Shown in pieces: positions 44,849 to 55,646 of a stretch of 64,000 nt of DNA. Made by a program: the position numbers and the translations under genes. The stretch lies in NCBI RefSeq assembly GCF_001638985.1, contig NW_017265144.1, forward strand, positions 1,364,001 to 1,428,000, in the 5' to 3' direction. Position 1 is the stretch's first letter; every line of letters begins with the position of its first letter. The notes beneath the pieces are model-generated. The model searched no databases, was not told the DNA's origin, and saw only the letters and a program-made list of their open reading frames with translations. Source of the DNA: Phycomyces blakesleeanus NRRL 1555(-) (lineage: Eukaryota > Mucoromycota > Mucoromycetes > Mucorales > Phycomycetaceae).

Positions 44849-45816
44849 AAACATTAAAATTAACTGGTACTATGAATGGTTTTCACCAAACTTTAGAGTC
44901 AAAAGTCAATTATTTTCTTTTCAATTGAAAGAATTTGTTTGAAAATAAAGGCACAACCAAAGATAAAAGACATTGTTACCATATTCATTGAAATAAGTTG
45001 CAGTTAATGAAAGGATGTTGTATACACAGTGCTTATATAGCTAGATTATAGATCTGATTCATGATCGATATTTGATGACATTATCAACACATCTATAATA
45101 ACTTCATTTTAGCATCGTTGATACAGGAGTTTTTTTTTTACATAATTCGTTTGCCCTGGATTATACTGTGTGTGGAATTGGTAACTTTGTATGGCTGGTT
45201 TGTCTTGAACAGGGTGTTTAAAACAATTAATTCACGATATTTATTCGTTAGATTTTCTTATGTACTCTTCAAATGTTCTATGCCCATTAGCCTTCTATTG
45301 TAAAAAAGACGTCTGAAGTTGCACTCGGAAAACTAATTGCTTTCGGCTGTCTGTTATTCATTTCCTCTTCCCTGAGTTTGTCTTCCTATTTTTTGTCCTC
45401 CCTTAAAACATATTGTGTGTTACGAAATCCAAATGAACAAGGTGTTGACTTCTCATATGATACATAGTGCTATGCATTTATCAAAGCGAGAAATAAAAAC
45501 TTCAATAACTGCTTGAACTGACTATAATTACTTAATATCAAGTGAATTTATATATTAAAATGCTCTTTCGACAACAATTGTATACTAAAACCTTTTCTTT
45601 ATTTGTACGAGGAGTTTTGGCTGCGCCTTGTACACCTTTATGGTTACCTAAATTATTCATATTTAACCATAATTGCAGTTCACAAGATCAATGTGTCACA
45701 ATACTTCTTTTTTCTTCTTATAGATGTCAAATTTAATTTTATTGGCATTTATATATTTCAATATATTCGTTTCTTTACCTCTTAATCTCTTTTTTTCTTT
45801 CTATATAATTATTGTT
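44849..45816. promoter_or_regulatory. Spacer and conserved upstream region of F-box C
   Basis: No gene is supported in 44849-45300. From about 45300 the sequence parallels the upstream regions of F-box B and E (CCAAATGAACAAGGTGTTGA, GCTCTTTCGACAACAATTGT, GGCTGCGCCTTGTACACC). The last 100 bp are nearly identical to 51300-51397, including TAGATGTCAA, TTTCTTTACCTCTTAAT and CTATATAATTATTG before the ATG. Confidence 0.6.
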
Positions 45817-47742
45817 ATGAAAGTATCAGAACTACCATTCGAAATTCTTACACAAATTGCTGATAAACTATCGACAACCGACAGGCTGACCTGTGCTCTT
45901 ACATGCAAGGGATGGAGATATCCATTTCAAAAGGCTCTGTGGAGAGACGTGCTAATTAATTCCTATTACGGCATGAGACCGTTTATAAGAAGTATTAAAG
46001 CCTATCAAAATTCATCTATATCATACCCCCTCTTAGTTCGCAGTCTACGCATACACCTCTATTGCCATATACCAGAAATACCAGATATAAATTGTTCTGA
46101 CCTATACCGATATCTTCCAAACTTGAAGCACCTAGACCTGGGGACTATAAGCTATAAATGGCTTTATACCGATATAACAGAAGCAGACAAAATATGGAAG
46201 TCTCTGGAAAGCTTGAAAATACAATACCAAGGAACTAGTGAAGAACAGCCAGAAAAAAGATTCCTGAGACTTATAAATGCGTGTAGTATGCTCCAAGAAT
46301 TAAGAATATACGAGCATGGATGGGGTTATCGTATAGAGCTTGGCGTGGAGGACTTTGATAACTTGCACCAAAACTTGCGACACTTATCGGCTATCAAGGC
46401 TGGAATATGTCTTGAGATTAACTTTTCGGTTCCATTGGACAGAATCCCAAACACAATACCGGCTTTTACAGTGACATCCATAGATATAAATTCAAAGCAA
46501 TACGAAAACAAGACCCAAACTGGCAATAGAAATTGGAATGAATGGAATCCTTTGTGGCTGTACTATTTTGGATACAAGTATCCGAATTTGCGTTCTCTGA
46601 AGCTAGAAGTCACCGACATTAGTGGTGATCCTATGACTTCAGACCAGCGGCAAACAATCATATCTCGTCTTCAATCCAATCCAAACGCATTCCAACACCT
46701 GGAAACATTTGATCTCACGACGAACAGATTTTTCGAGTCTTCTGATTTTGTTTTATGGGAATTTCTTTGTCCATTAAGAGCTCCTCTTAAGCATCTAGCG
46801 TTAAATGCAACACAAAATGATGGAGTAGACTATTCACACCCGATTGATGTTAACAGAATTTTTCAATCGTTTTCTCAAACACTCGAGAGTCTTTCGCTTA
46901 CAGGGTTTACATATAGCTATAGTGCCCAAATTACAACACTAGAACTATCCGATGACTACCCACTTTTAACAAATCTCTGCATCAGTGGTAGCAATGTGTC
47001 TCTTAATCTTGATGATCTTTTGGACAAATATGTGGCCCTGGAACAACTGAAATTTTGTGGTGGAAAATTGTTCATTAATCCAAACACCATAACGGAGGAG
47101 TTAAAGCACCAACATCAGCAACACCATGGACTACAGACTTTGACATTAGAGAAATCCTCTGCAGCCGCTGAATTGTTTGATCACATCTCTTTCAGGTGTA
47201 AAAGTTTGAAGCATATGACTTTGGACAATTTTTGCGTTACGGGATTTATTTCTGAAAAGACCGGATGCTTGCTACTCGACATGAAACATACTTTCTTAAA
47301 GACTTTGCATATCGGCCAGGTTAAATATGGAACATCATACGAAGAAATAAATGAAGATGATATCAGCCTGACACTCCTCTCTCAATTAAACGATGCCTCA
47401 TCGTCAGAAGAAAGAATCGAAAAAGAAAAAAATGAGATGGATGCAAAGTACTCTATTGTAGAATTTCACCATATCGATTGGCTGTACAGCTATGAGTACT
47501 ATACGTATCCTGGGATATACGGCCAAGAAACTAAAAAACTCTCAAAGGAAGAAACCAATATCGCACTTGAATACTATAAAAACTTTCAGTCCAACAAGAT
47601 TGGCCAAAATCCAAAAGATGGCAGCTCGTGTGGCAGAGAGAACCCAGAGGTCGGTTGGAAATACGAACTTTACAAAGGATACGGCGAATTGAGATTTGGC
47701 AGGATTGAAACTGCTCCTGTTTTATGTACATCAAACGATTAA
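45817..47742 (+). CDS. F-box/LRR-like protein C
   Basis: An intact 641-aa single-exon protein starting MKVSELPFEILTQIADKLST. An in-frame ATG also exists at 45724, but the matching upstream stretch of copy E is frameshifted there, which supports 45817. The F-box spans residues 3-45 (LTCALTCKGWRYPFQKALWRD). Leucine-rich segments run from about 90 to 500 (LKHLDLGTISY, LRSLKLEVTDI, LKHLALNATQN, LESLSLTGFTY, LTNLCISGS, LEQLKFCGG, LQTLTLEKS). The C-terminal block ends YGELRFGRIETAPVLCTSND. Predicted substrate receptor of an SCF ubiquitin ligase. It is the paralogue most similar to copy E in its start, promoter and first 40 residues. Confidence 0.88.
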   Translation: MKVSELPFEILTQIADKLSTTDRLTCALTCKGWRYPFQKALWRDVLINSYYGMRPFIRSIKAYQNSSISYPLLVRSLRIHLYCHIPEIPDINCSDLYRYLPNLKHLDLGTISYKWLYTDITEADKIWKSLESLKIQYQGTSEEQPEKRFLRLINACSMLQELRIYEHGWGYRIELGVEDFDNLHQNLRHLSAIKAGICLEINFSVPLDRIPNTIPAFTVTSIDINSKQYENKTQTGNRNWNEWNPLWLYYFGYKYPNLRSLKLEVTDISGDPMTSDQRQTIISRLQSNPNAFQHLETFDLTTNRFFESSDFVLWEFLCPLRAPLKHLALNATQNDGVDYSHPIDVNRIFQSFSQTLESLSLTGFTYSYSAQITTLELSDDYPLLTNLCISGSNVSLNLDDLLDKYVALEQLKFCGGKLFINPNTITEELKHQHQQHHGLQTLTLEKSSAAAELFDHISFRCKSLKHMTLDNFCVTGFISEKTGCLLLDMKHTFLKTLHIGQVKYGTSYEEINEDDISLTLLSQLNDASSSEERIEKEKNEMDAKYSIVEFHHIDWLYSYEYYTYPGIYGQETKKLSKEETNIALEYYKNFQSNKIGQNPKDGSSCGRENPEVGWKYELYKGYGELRFGRIETAPVLCTSND

Positions 47743-48366
47743 GAATGATAGGCAAAAGGTTGTATAATAGGCTCTTTTCAGAAGAGAATAAAGTAGAAAA
47801 TAAAGTGAAGTAAAAAATAGATAATATACTTGGTGTGAACAGATGAAAAGTTCAAAAATTAACCTTTTTTTTGAACTTTTAGTCTGTCCACACCAACTGT
47901 AAGTTTAATTCTGAATGTAATAAGAAAACAAAAACGATGGAGGAGTTAGACCATAGTCCAAGATACAAAACCTTAAAAATAAAATGTCAAGTTATCAATA
48001 TGATGAGTAGATAACTTTACTGTACTGGACTAGATGCTTAAATCTGCTAGTTTAGTCAGTCTCTTTCTTTATATAGGTTGATAAATGTTAATAAGAACGT
48101 ATAGAGAGGCTTTGTTTGTATCATTGTAGACTTTACATTCGAAACTTTACATTTCTATATTCTCCCCATTTTTACAGCGTCAGTTTAGATTAAAGAATAG
48201 AATAATATAATATTATTGGTTGAGAATCTGTCAAATTCAAAAACTTTTTTCAAAAATTATTTTCGTATGGTTGCATTAGCTTTTTATTTGAATCGCTGGG
48301 TTTGTTTTAAAAAATGAAAATTCACTTTGAAAAAAAGTTCTTCCACGAACTTCTCTACTAACACTA

Positions 48367-48402
<36 letters not shown>

Positions 48403-48550
48403 CCGTGTAGAGGGCTGGCTGCGACTTGTACATTTCTATGGTTACTTCAATAATTCAAATAGAAAAGTTTGTGGACTCAAATTTTATCAGTTTGTTACAA
48501 TTTTCTCTTTCTTTTTTCACCTCTTTTCCTTTTATATAAGTATCGTTATA
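47743..48550. other. Spacer between F-box C and D
   Basis: Contains the 67-bp foldback insertion at 47830-47896, an (AT)n tract of about 30 bp at 48371-48400 and, just before 48551, the shared CT-rich promoter block (TTCTCTTTCTTTTTTCACCT) followed by TTTTATATAAG. No gene is supported. Confidence 0.55.
47830..47896. mobile_element. 67-bp foldback micro-element with ACT target duplication
   Basis: The arms TTGGTGTGAACAGATGAAAA and (reverse complement of the right arm) TTGGTGTGGACAGACTAAAA, each followed by GTTCAAAAA, pair over about 30 bp. The element is flanked by ACT on both sides. The paralogous 3' flank of F-box D (50571-50605) continues straight through (AATAATATACTCTAAACTTC), which gives the empty-site structure with one ACT. 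Confidence 0.75.
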
Positions 48551-50499
48551 ATGGTGTCAAGACTACCATTCGAAATCCTTATACACATTTCTAATAGTCT
48601 ATCGACCGAGGACCAGCTGTCCTGTGCTCTTACTTGCAAGACATGGAGATACCCATTTCAAAAGGCTCTGTGGAAAAACATACAAATCTGTACCTATCAA
48701 AGCATGCAAAAAATCATCGACAGTATTAAAGCCTCCCAAAATGTACTTACAGCATATCCCTTCTTGGTTCACAGCTTACACATACGTCAGGACTGCTATA
48801 TGACAGAAATGACAGACATAAATTTGTATGATCTATTCAGACACCTGCCAAACATAAAGAGACTTGACCTAGGAGACATAGACTATAGAGATATGAACAC
48901 CGAGATAGAAAAATCAAAAGAAACATGGAAGTCTCTGGAAGTTTTGAAGATCCGATACAAAGGAACCGAGGATAAGAAGCGAGCAAGGCACTTCTTTAAG
49001 CTCATAAATACGTGTAGCATGCTCAAGGAAATAGAAATACTTCATGATGAATGTATTTTTCGCATAAAGTTTGGTGTCAATGAATTTGACAAATTGCACC
49101 AAAACTTGCAAAGCCTATCATCTTTCAAGGTCAATATATATCTCACGCCTAATCTTTCGGTTCCAATGGACACCATCCCAGATACAATACCAGCTTTTCC
49201 CGTGACATCTGTAGAAATAAATTCGAAGGAGTACAGGCACGTAGACAGAAACGGAACTTCTAGTCATAATACCTGGGATCCTTGGTGGCTGTACTATTTC
49301 TGCCATAAGTATCCAAATTTGCGCTATCTAAAGCTGCATGTTGCGGAAACACACCATACCCTGATGTATTTGTGCGATAAGAAAAAACTCGTATCTCTTG
49401 TTAAATCCACTCCAAACGCATTTCGACATCTAGAAGCATTCGAACTTACGACTAACGGCTATTTTGAGCATTCTGACTTTATTTTATGGGAACTTCTTTA
49501 TCCATTAAGAGCCCCTCTTAAACATTTGGCGTTAGATGGAACAGAATATGAATTTATAGACGATAGATGCCCGATGGATGTTAAAAAAATTTACGATCCT
49601 TTTCTGAAACACTCGAGAGTCCTTTACTCACGAGGTTTAAGTATGATACTGTGGAAGACGGTTCGTGCCTAATGATACCTTCATACTATCCACTTTCGAC
49701 GAACCTTTGCATCAGCGGCAAAGAAGTTTCTCTTGATATTGATAATATACTGGAAAAACGCGTGGCCCTCAAACAGCTTAAATTTTGTGGTGATTTCCTG
49801 AACCTTAATCAAGATACAACAAAGGATGAGTCAAACCAACGTCAGCAGCAGAAACAGAAAGAGCAGCAAAAATAGCATGGACTTCAGATCTTGATGTTAA
49901 AGAAACGCTTTATATTCTATGAAGTATTTAATTACATCTCTTCCAGGTGTAGAAGTTTGAAGCATATGACGTTGGACAAACTCTCTATTTTAGGATCTAT
50001 TTCTAAAAAGACCGGATTTTTGTTAGTCGACATGCCCTATACTTTCTTAAAGACTCTGGAAATTGGCCAGGTTCCATACAGCACACTAGAATATAGCTTT
50101 TTTATGGATACAAATATCGGTCTGACACTCCTGTCCTAATTAAACGGCCCTTGACTATCAGACGAAAAGGACGAAAGAAAGAGAAACGAGAATGATTCAG
50201 AATACCCTATTTCAGCAAGCCACATTATCGATTGGATCTCTGTATACAAGTACATTAAGAGAAATCGGGATAAATACTTGACGACTACAAAGCTTTCAAA
50301 TAAAGGTGCCACTATCACACTTGAATACTATCAAGACTTCCAATCCAACAAAACCGATCAAATCTTGGAAGATTTCGGCTTGTATGATGAAGCGGACCAA
50401 TCTATATGCGACAAGTGCAATCTTTCCGAAGGATGCGGAGAATTGAGATTTGGCAAGGTCGAAACTGTTCATGTTGTGCGTGATTCAAGCCTGGGGTGA
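48551..50499 (+). pseudogene. F-box/LRR-like protein D, multiply disrupted
   Basis: Homology to the other copies runs the full length. The N-terminal 340 or so codons are open (MVSRLPFEILIHISNSLSTE, SCALTCKTWRYPFQKALWKN). A single-base loss near 49590 (AAAAAAATTTACGATCC where paralogues have one more T) shifts the frame. The next segment (PSYYPLSTNLCISGKEVSLD, VALKQLKFCGD) reaches an in-frame TAG at about 49873. The frame is picked up again (ISSRCRSLKHMTLDKLSILG, TGFLLVDMPYTFLKTLEIG) and hits TAA near 50137 in place of Gln (LLS-stop-LNG). The tail (TTTKLSNKGATITLEYYQDF, GELRFGKVETVHVV) ends at 50499. It is dead as a full-length gene; a 373-aa truncated product is possible. Confidence 0.92.
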
Positions 50500-51397
50500 T
50501 ATTAAGACTGATCTTTAACAAGCTCTTTTGAAAAGGAAATGAAATTGAAAAACAAAAACAAAATTACACAAATAATATACTCTAAACTTCATTATAATTG
50601 TAATAAGAAAGGACATAAACAGCGAACGAGCAAAATCCTTAATAAAGACACCAAAACTCAAAAGTAAAATATATAAACTTCAGCTTTCAAGTAATCAATT
50701 TGATGATAGGAATAATTGCTCTGAATTGGACTCAACGTTTCATTTTGCTAGGTCGCGACGTACGTTTGTTAATTCTTTATGTACTCATCATATGCACAGT
50801 GACCATTAACCTTGTATTGTAATAGTCCATCTATAGTCGCGCTTAGAAAAACAATTGGCTTTTATTCTTTTTTCATCCCTTTTCACTTCTCCGAGTTTGT
50901 CTCCCTTTCATTTTGCCCTCCTTTTAAAATAATAATAATAAAAATAATAATAATAATAGTTTGTTCCAAAAGCCAAATGAGCAAGTTCTTGACTCTTAAT
51001 ACAAGTTATACTAGGAGGCTTTTTATCAAAGTAAAAGAGAAAACAAAAGCTGTGGAAATAGATTGAACTAACTGTAGCTATTTGATATCAGGTATATTTC
51101 TTATATGAACCTGTTCTTTCGACTATACTGATATACTAGCAATATTTTTTCCATTGTATGCTATTTGTGTATGGACAGCTGATTGCACCTTGCATTTATT
51201 TATGGTTACCTCAAGGATTCAAATGCAACCGAATTTGTTAACTTGCATCATCAGTTTGCCGCAGTACCTCTGCTTTTTTTTGTTCCTCTTTTCTTCTTAT
51301 AGATGTCAACTTTAATTTTAATGACTTTTATATATTTCAATATACTCGTTTCTTTACCTCTTAATATCTTTTTTTTTATTTCTATATAATTATTGCT
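50500..51397. promoter_or_regulatory. Spacer and conserved upstream region of F-box E
   Basis: Homologous to the upstream regions of copies B and C, with an AAT-type repeat at 50928-50956 inserted where C has plain sequence. It ends with TTTCTTTACCTCTTAATATC and CTATATAATTATTG directly before the ATG at 51398, as in copy C. Confidence 0.6.
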
Positions 51398-53311
51398 ATG
51401 AAAGTATCAGAACTACCATTCGAAATCCTTGCACAAATTGCTGATAAGCTATCGACAACCGACAGGCTAACCTGTGCTCTTACATGCAAGGGATGGAGAT
51501 ATCTGTTTCAAAAGGCACTGTTGAGAGACATGCAGATTTATTCCTATTACAAAATTCAAGAAACAATCAACGAAATTAGAACTTACAGAAACGAATCCAC
51601 ATCACTCCCACTCTTGGTCTATAGTTTAAAAATACAGCATTATTACAATATGACAGAAATATCCAGCATTGCATTTTCGGACTTATTCGTATACCTGCCA
51701 AACTTGAAGGCCCTGGAGCTATGTGTTGAGCCATATATTGATATTGAAGTGGAGATACCCCTACCAAAAAAAATATGGAAGTCTCTTGAAAGCTTGAAAA
51801 TACAATACAGAGGAATTTATGATACACGGCCAGCAATACACCTATGTAGATTTATAAATACATACCACATGGTCCAGAGATTAGAATTGCTTGATGAAGG
51901 AAACTTTGGTTGCATAGAGTTTAGCGTGAACGACTTTGAAAACATGCACCAAAACATTCGAAACTTATCATCTATCAAGGCTAGCATATATCTCAGTCCT
52001 TACACCTGGTCTAGGCTGGACAACTTCTCAGATACGATGCCAGCTTTTGCGGTGACATCCCTAGATATAAATTTTAAAAACAAAAGCATAAAATTCAGTA
52101 GTTCAAGTCAGAATAAATGGAATCCTCTATGGCTGTCTTATTTTGGTTACAAGTATCCGAACTTGCGTTCCCTGAAGCTGACAACCACTAATACATGGGG
52201 AAATTCGACAAATTCGGACGAGAGGCAAACAATCATATCTCTTTTTCAATCCAATCCAAATGCATTTCGACACCTAAAAACATTCAGCTTTACAGTCAAC
52301 AATCATTTCGCGCTTTCTGACCTTGTTATACTAGAATTGCTTTGTGTATTAAGAGCTCCTCTTAGACATGTGGCCCTAAATACAACAAGAAATCAAGAAG
52401 CAGACTGTTCATATCCATTGAATGTCAACAGAATTTTACGATCATTTTCTAAAACACTCGAGAGCCTTTTGCTTACAGGGTTTACATATAGCAATCATAC
52501 CAAAAATCCGGTTCTCAAACTATCCCTTTACTGTCCTCTTTTGACGAACCTTTGCATCATTGGAAGAAATATATCTCTCAATTTAAAGGATCTATTGAAC
52601 AAATGTGTGGCCCTCAAACAACTAAAATTTGGTGGTGGAAAATTGTTCACTAATCTAAACATGACAACCAAGGAGCCAGAACAACAGCAGAAAGAACATG
52701 GACTACAGATCTTGTCTCTAGAAAAATGCTCTGCGAACGCTTCAACATTTAAGCACATATCTTTCAGGTGTAAGAATCTACAGCATATGACTTTGAATAT
52801 TGTGTCGGTCACTGAACTTATTTGGGAAACTACCGGATATTTTCTACTCGACATGTCACATACTTTCTTAAGAACTCTGAAAATTGGCCGAATTCGATAC
52901 GAAATATCAAACCGATATATAAAGAAAAAGGATTATATCTGCCTTACACTCCTGTCTCAATTAAACGGCCATCGATTAGCAGATAAAAAGAAGATTGATA
53001 CGGAATATCCTAAATACCCATATCACAATATCGATTGGCTTTATACATACAAGTATTGTGTGAGGGACGATATATACCTCCTAATAACTAAAATACTTCC
53101 AAAGAACGGAGCCAATATTGCTCTTGAATCCTATCAAAACTCTCGATCCAAAAAAGCCGGCCCGGCTTTAAAAGGCGCCAATTTGTATGAAGGAAATGAC
53201 CCAAAGGTTTACTGGGAATGCGAACTTTTCAAAGGATTCGGTGAATTGAGATTTGGAAATATTGAATCTGTTAGTTATATATCTCAAACATACTACAGAA
53301 AGTATTTTTAA
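51398..53311 (+). CDS. F-box/LRR-like protein E
   Basis: An intact 637-aa single-exon protein, MKVSELPFEILAQIADKLST. F-box at residues 3-45 (LTCALTCKGWRYLFQKALLR). Leucine-rich segments follow (LKALELCVEPY, LRSLKLTTTNT, LRHVALNTTRN, LESLLLTGFTY, LTNLCIIGR, LKQLKFGGG, LQILSLEKC, LQHMTLNIV), then the C-terminal block (TGYFLLDMSHTFLRTLKIGR; FGELRFGNIESVSYISQ). It keeps a Ser codon (TCG) at the position where copy A has its TGA. Predicted SCF substrate receptor; substrate unknown. Its 3' flank is duplicated after copy B. Confidence 0.88.
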   Translation: MKVSELPFEILAQIADKLSTTDRLTCALTCKGWRYLFQKALLRDMQIYSYYKIQETINEIRTYRNESTSLPLLVYSLKIQHYYNMTEISSIAFSDLFVYLPNLKALELCVEPYIDIEVEIPLPKKIWKSLESLKIQYRGIYDTRPAIHLCRFINTYHMVQRLELLDEGNFGCIEFSVNDFENMHQNIRNLSSIKASIYLSPYTWSRLDNFSDTMPAFAVTSLDINFKNKSIKFSSSSQNKWNPLWLSYFGYKYPNLRSLKLTTTNTWGNSTNSDERQTIISLFQSNPNAFRHLKTFSFTVNNHFALSDLVILELLCVLRAPLRHVALNTTRNQEADCSYPLNVNRILRSFSKTLESLLLTGFTYSNHTKNPVLKLSLYCPLLTNLCIIGRNISLNLKDLLNKCVALKQLKFGGGKLFTNLNMTTKEPEQQQKEHGLQILSLEKCSANASTFKHISFRCKNLQHMTLNIVSVTELIWETTGYFLLDMSHTFLRTLKIGRIRYEISNRYIKKKDYICLTLLSQLNGHRLADKKKIDTEYPKYPYHNIDWLYTYKYCVRDDIYLLITKILPKNGANIALESYQNSRSKKAGPALKGANLYEGNDPKVYWECELFKGFGELRFGNIESVSYISQTYYRKYF

Positions 53312-53863
53312 ATATGTTGTATAATAGGCTATTTCTGAAAATAAAATTAAAAACCAAAACTATACAAATAATAAAATACGGAATGAACGATGAATTATCA
53401 AGGGTATAGACCAAGACAAAAGAATTCATTAGTAAAATATCTAATTTTTAGCTGTCAAGTTATGAAATGGGAATAAAAGCAGTAGTAGCTAGTAGTAACG
53501 GCATGATCATTGTTTGAAGCATAAACGTATAAAATAAATCAATTTTTTGTCAGTGTATATTATTTGAATATGTATAAGTGATAATGAACAAGGAGCACAC
53601 ATTTGAAACACAAACACACAATTATAGAATCCTGATCCATTCACTTTTCTTTAAATCCTATATTCTTCTTATTCTTTTGTTTGAAATATAAAGGGTCAGA
53701 AGAACAGTAAGAAAGACAATAGCCATAATGACCAGGTGCAATAATTGAATCAAAAGGAAGTGAATAAGAAAAGTAGTTTGTTGTAGTAATAATAATGTAC
53801 ATGTTTGTCTAGATGAATAAATGTTTTAAATGTATAGATATATGATTACATAAGATGAGTTAC
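53312..53863. other. 3' flank of F-box E and intergenic spacer
   Basis: 53385-53551 is the duplicate of the F-box B 3' flank. The rest is AT-rich with no supported gene. Confidence 0.6.
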
Positions 53864-54658
53864 TTAGTCATCATCTGATGATCTTCCAGGTACCAAGAAT
53901 CCAACCATACAAGCATCCAGCATAAAGTCAGTATTGACCCAAGAGTGAGTGAGCACTAAAGTATTAATATTTAACATATCAATATTTAACATATACATCT
54001 TCTCATTTCTACTTTCACTTACTAAACAGTCTGGTTCCGTCCTTTCCTGCAATACGCATAAGATCTTTAACTCCTCCTGGGTGGAACTTGAGATAAGGTG
54101 TGATATTGTAGACCTTGCCTTGAATAGCCGTCCAAGCATCTGCAAGAGTATTGTGCCGTTTGATATCATCAAGAGTGTATCGAGACAATTGAGAAACTCC
54201 CTTTAATAATAATTAATAACTGACAACTAATACATAATATCCAATATTTATAACTTTACCCGAAGATCTTTGCCTGAACTCTTTAATCTTGCCCAATCGA
54301 GAGGTGAATGTCCAGGCTCCAGTCTAACTTTCTGTCGATTCTTGGGTTGTTTTGTAGCTGCGGCAACTAAACGTTGAGGTCCATCACGAGAAGGAAATTC
54401 GGGAACATCACTCATTACATCTGAGTAAATCGTTAATAAGGATTAGTTACTTGTAATTTTTTTTTAAAAAAAAATACAGTTATGTATATATGTACTTTCT
54501 GGATCAGATATGGTCATCTGAGGTGGCTCTATCTTTGGTTCATTTGGTACTAGACTTGAAGTAGTTGTAGATTCTGTAGATTCTGTAGATTCTGTAGTGG
54601 TAGTATCGTTAGGTGTAGCTGTAGGTGTGATAAAGCGTCTGAATGCGTTGAATGCCAT
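53864..54658 (-). CDS. Cytochrome b5-like heme-binding protein, four exons
   Basis: Minus-strand exons 54496-54658, 54260-54420, 54023-54200 and 53864-53955 total 594 nt, encoding 197 aa. Junctions are GT-AG and in phase. The N-terminal ~60 residues are Thr/Ser/Glu-rich and disordered (DTTTTESTESTESTTTS). A conserved stretch GHSPLDWARLKSSGKDLRGV precedes the cytochrome b5 fold: LSRYTLDDIKRHN, DAWTAIQGKVYNITPYLKFH with the heme ligand in HPGG, MRIAGKDGTRLF and the second ligand His in HSWVN, then GFLVP. The PLDWARLKSSG leader next to a b5 domain is typical of the b5 part of Ncb5or/IRC21-type proteins; no reductase domain follows here. It is likely a soluble electron-transfer or heme-binding protein. 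There is no C-terminal membrane anchor. Confidence 0.88.
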
Positions 54659-55646
54659 GTTGGTAATTATACTGATAAAGTGTTTGTGTATAAAAATATA
54701 TATTTTATGTAAAGAGAGGGGAGGTGAATGATAACGATGAATGAAACAAGTGTAATGTAAGATAATATAAGGTAAAGTTTATATATTTATATAGTACATA
54801 ATATAATATAATATAAAAAAAAAGTAATGTAAAATGTAAAAGGAGAACAAAAGAAGCTTTAATTTTATTTCATATTAAAAAAGAAATTAAAAAATTAAAA
54901 AATCGAAACGTGAATTGAATATCCTTTTTAATTTTATAATTTTTATTTTATTTTGATTTTTATTTTTGATTGGGGATGTTGGTATTGGGTTGGGTTGGGT
55001 TGGTTTAGGTTGGTTTAGGTTAGGTTGGGGGGGGGGGGGGGGAAGCGAGTTTTTTTTTTTCTTTTCTTTTCCTTTTAGCTTATGTCACAATCGCATTGGT
55101 AACAAATAAAACAAAAACAAAAAAAAAAAATATAGTAAAATGAAATGAAAATAAGATAAGAAAAAGATCATTGGTATTATTTTCTTGTTGCTGTTGTTGC
55201 TTCTCTTGCTCTCTGTCTATCTCTATCTCCCTTTTATATACACATACAAACATATATATATATATATATATCTTTATGTGATTTACAAGGCCAATGATGA
55301 GAACTAGAAGAGCAAGAAATAAAGACTTGAGAACATGTTGTATAATAATAATAATAGTAGTAGTAACAATAAAAGAAAGCAAAGCAAAACAAAGCAAAGC
55401 AAAGCAGAGCATGGTATGGTATGGTATGTCATACCATGGTTATTTGTGCTTGGGAATAAAAAAAAAGTAACAAAGAGGTAAAGAAGTAGTGAAATGAGGA
55501 CAGACACACAGAGATAGAGAGATAGAAAGAAATAATATGAGATGTATGCTTTGGGAATGCTGGGATAAGCTTGTTTGATGACATAAGAAAAAAAAATATA
55601 GAAAGAGATATAGAAAAATAGAGTTTTCTTTGATTTTTCTTCTTCT
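54659..55646. other. Intergenic region with G-rich tract
   Basis: No gene. It includes AT-rich repeats (54790-54960), the G-rich tract at 54971-55042, an A/T tract with (AT)n at 55256-55271, and short direct repeats AAAGCAAAGC/ATGGTATGGT at 55376-55426. The ORFs on the minus strand here are Ile/Leu/Phe-only translations of simple sequence. Confidence 0.6.
54971..55042 (+). repeat. Telomere-like G-rich tract with G16 run, G-quadruplex candidate
   Basis: Repeats of TTGGG, TTGGTTTAGG and TTAGG lead into sixteen consecutive G residues, directly followed by a T11/C-T tract. At least four G-triplets lie within 30 bp, satisfying simple G-quadruplex rules. It lies between the polyQ gene 3' end and the cytochrome b5-like gene 5' end, about 310-390 bp upstream of the latter. 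Confidence 0.8.

Noticed and set aside
45724..45816. Hydrophobic N-terminal extension of F-box C (looks like a signal anchor)
   Set aside because: The nearly identical upstream sequence of copy E is frameshifted in this stretch, and other copies start at the F-box; it is promoter DNA.
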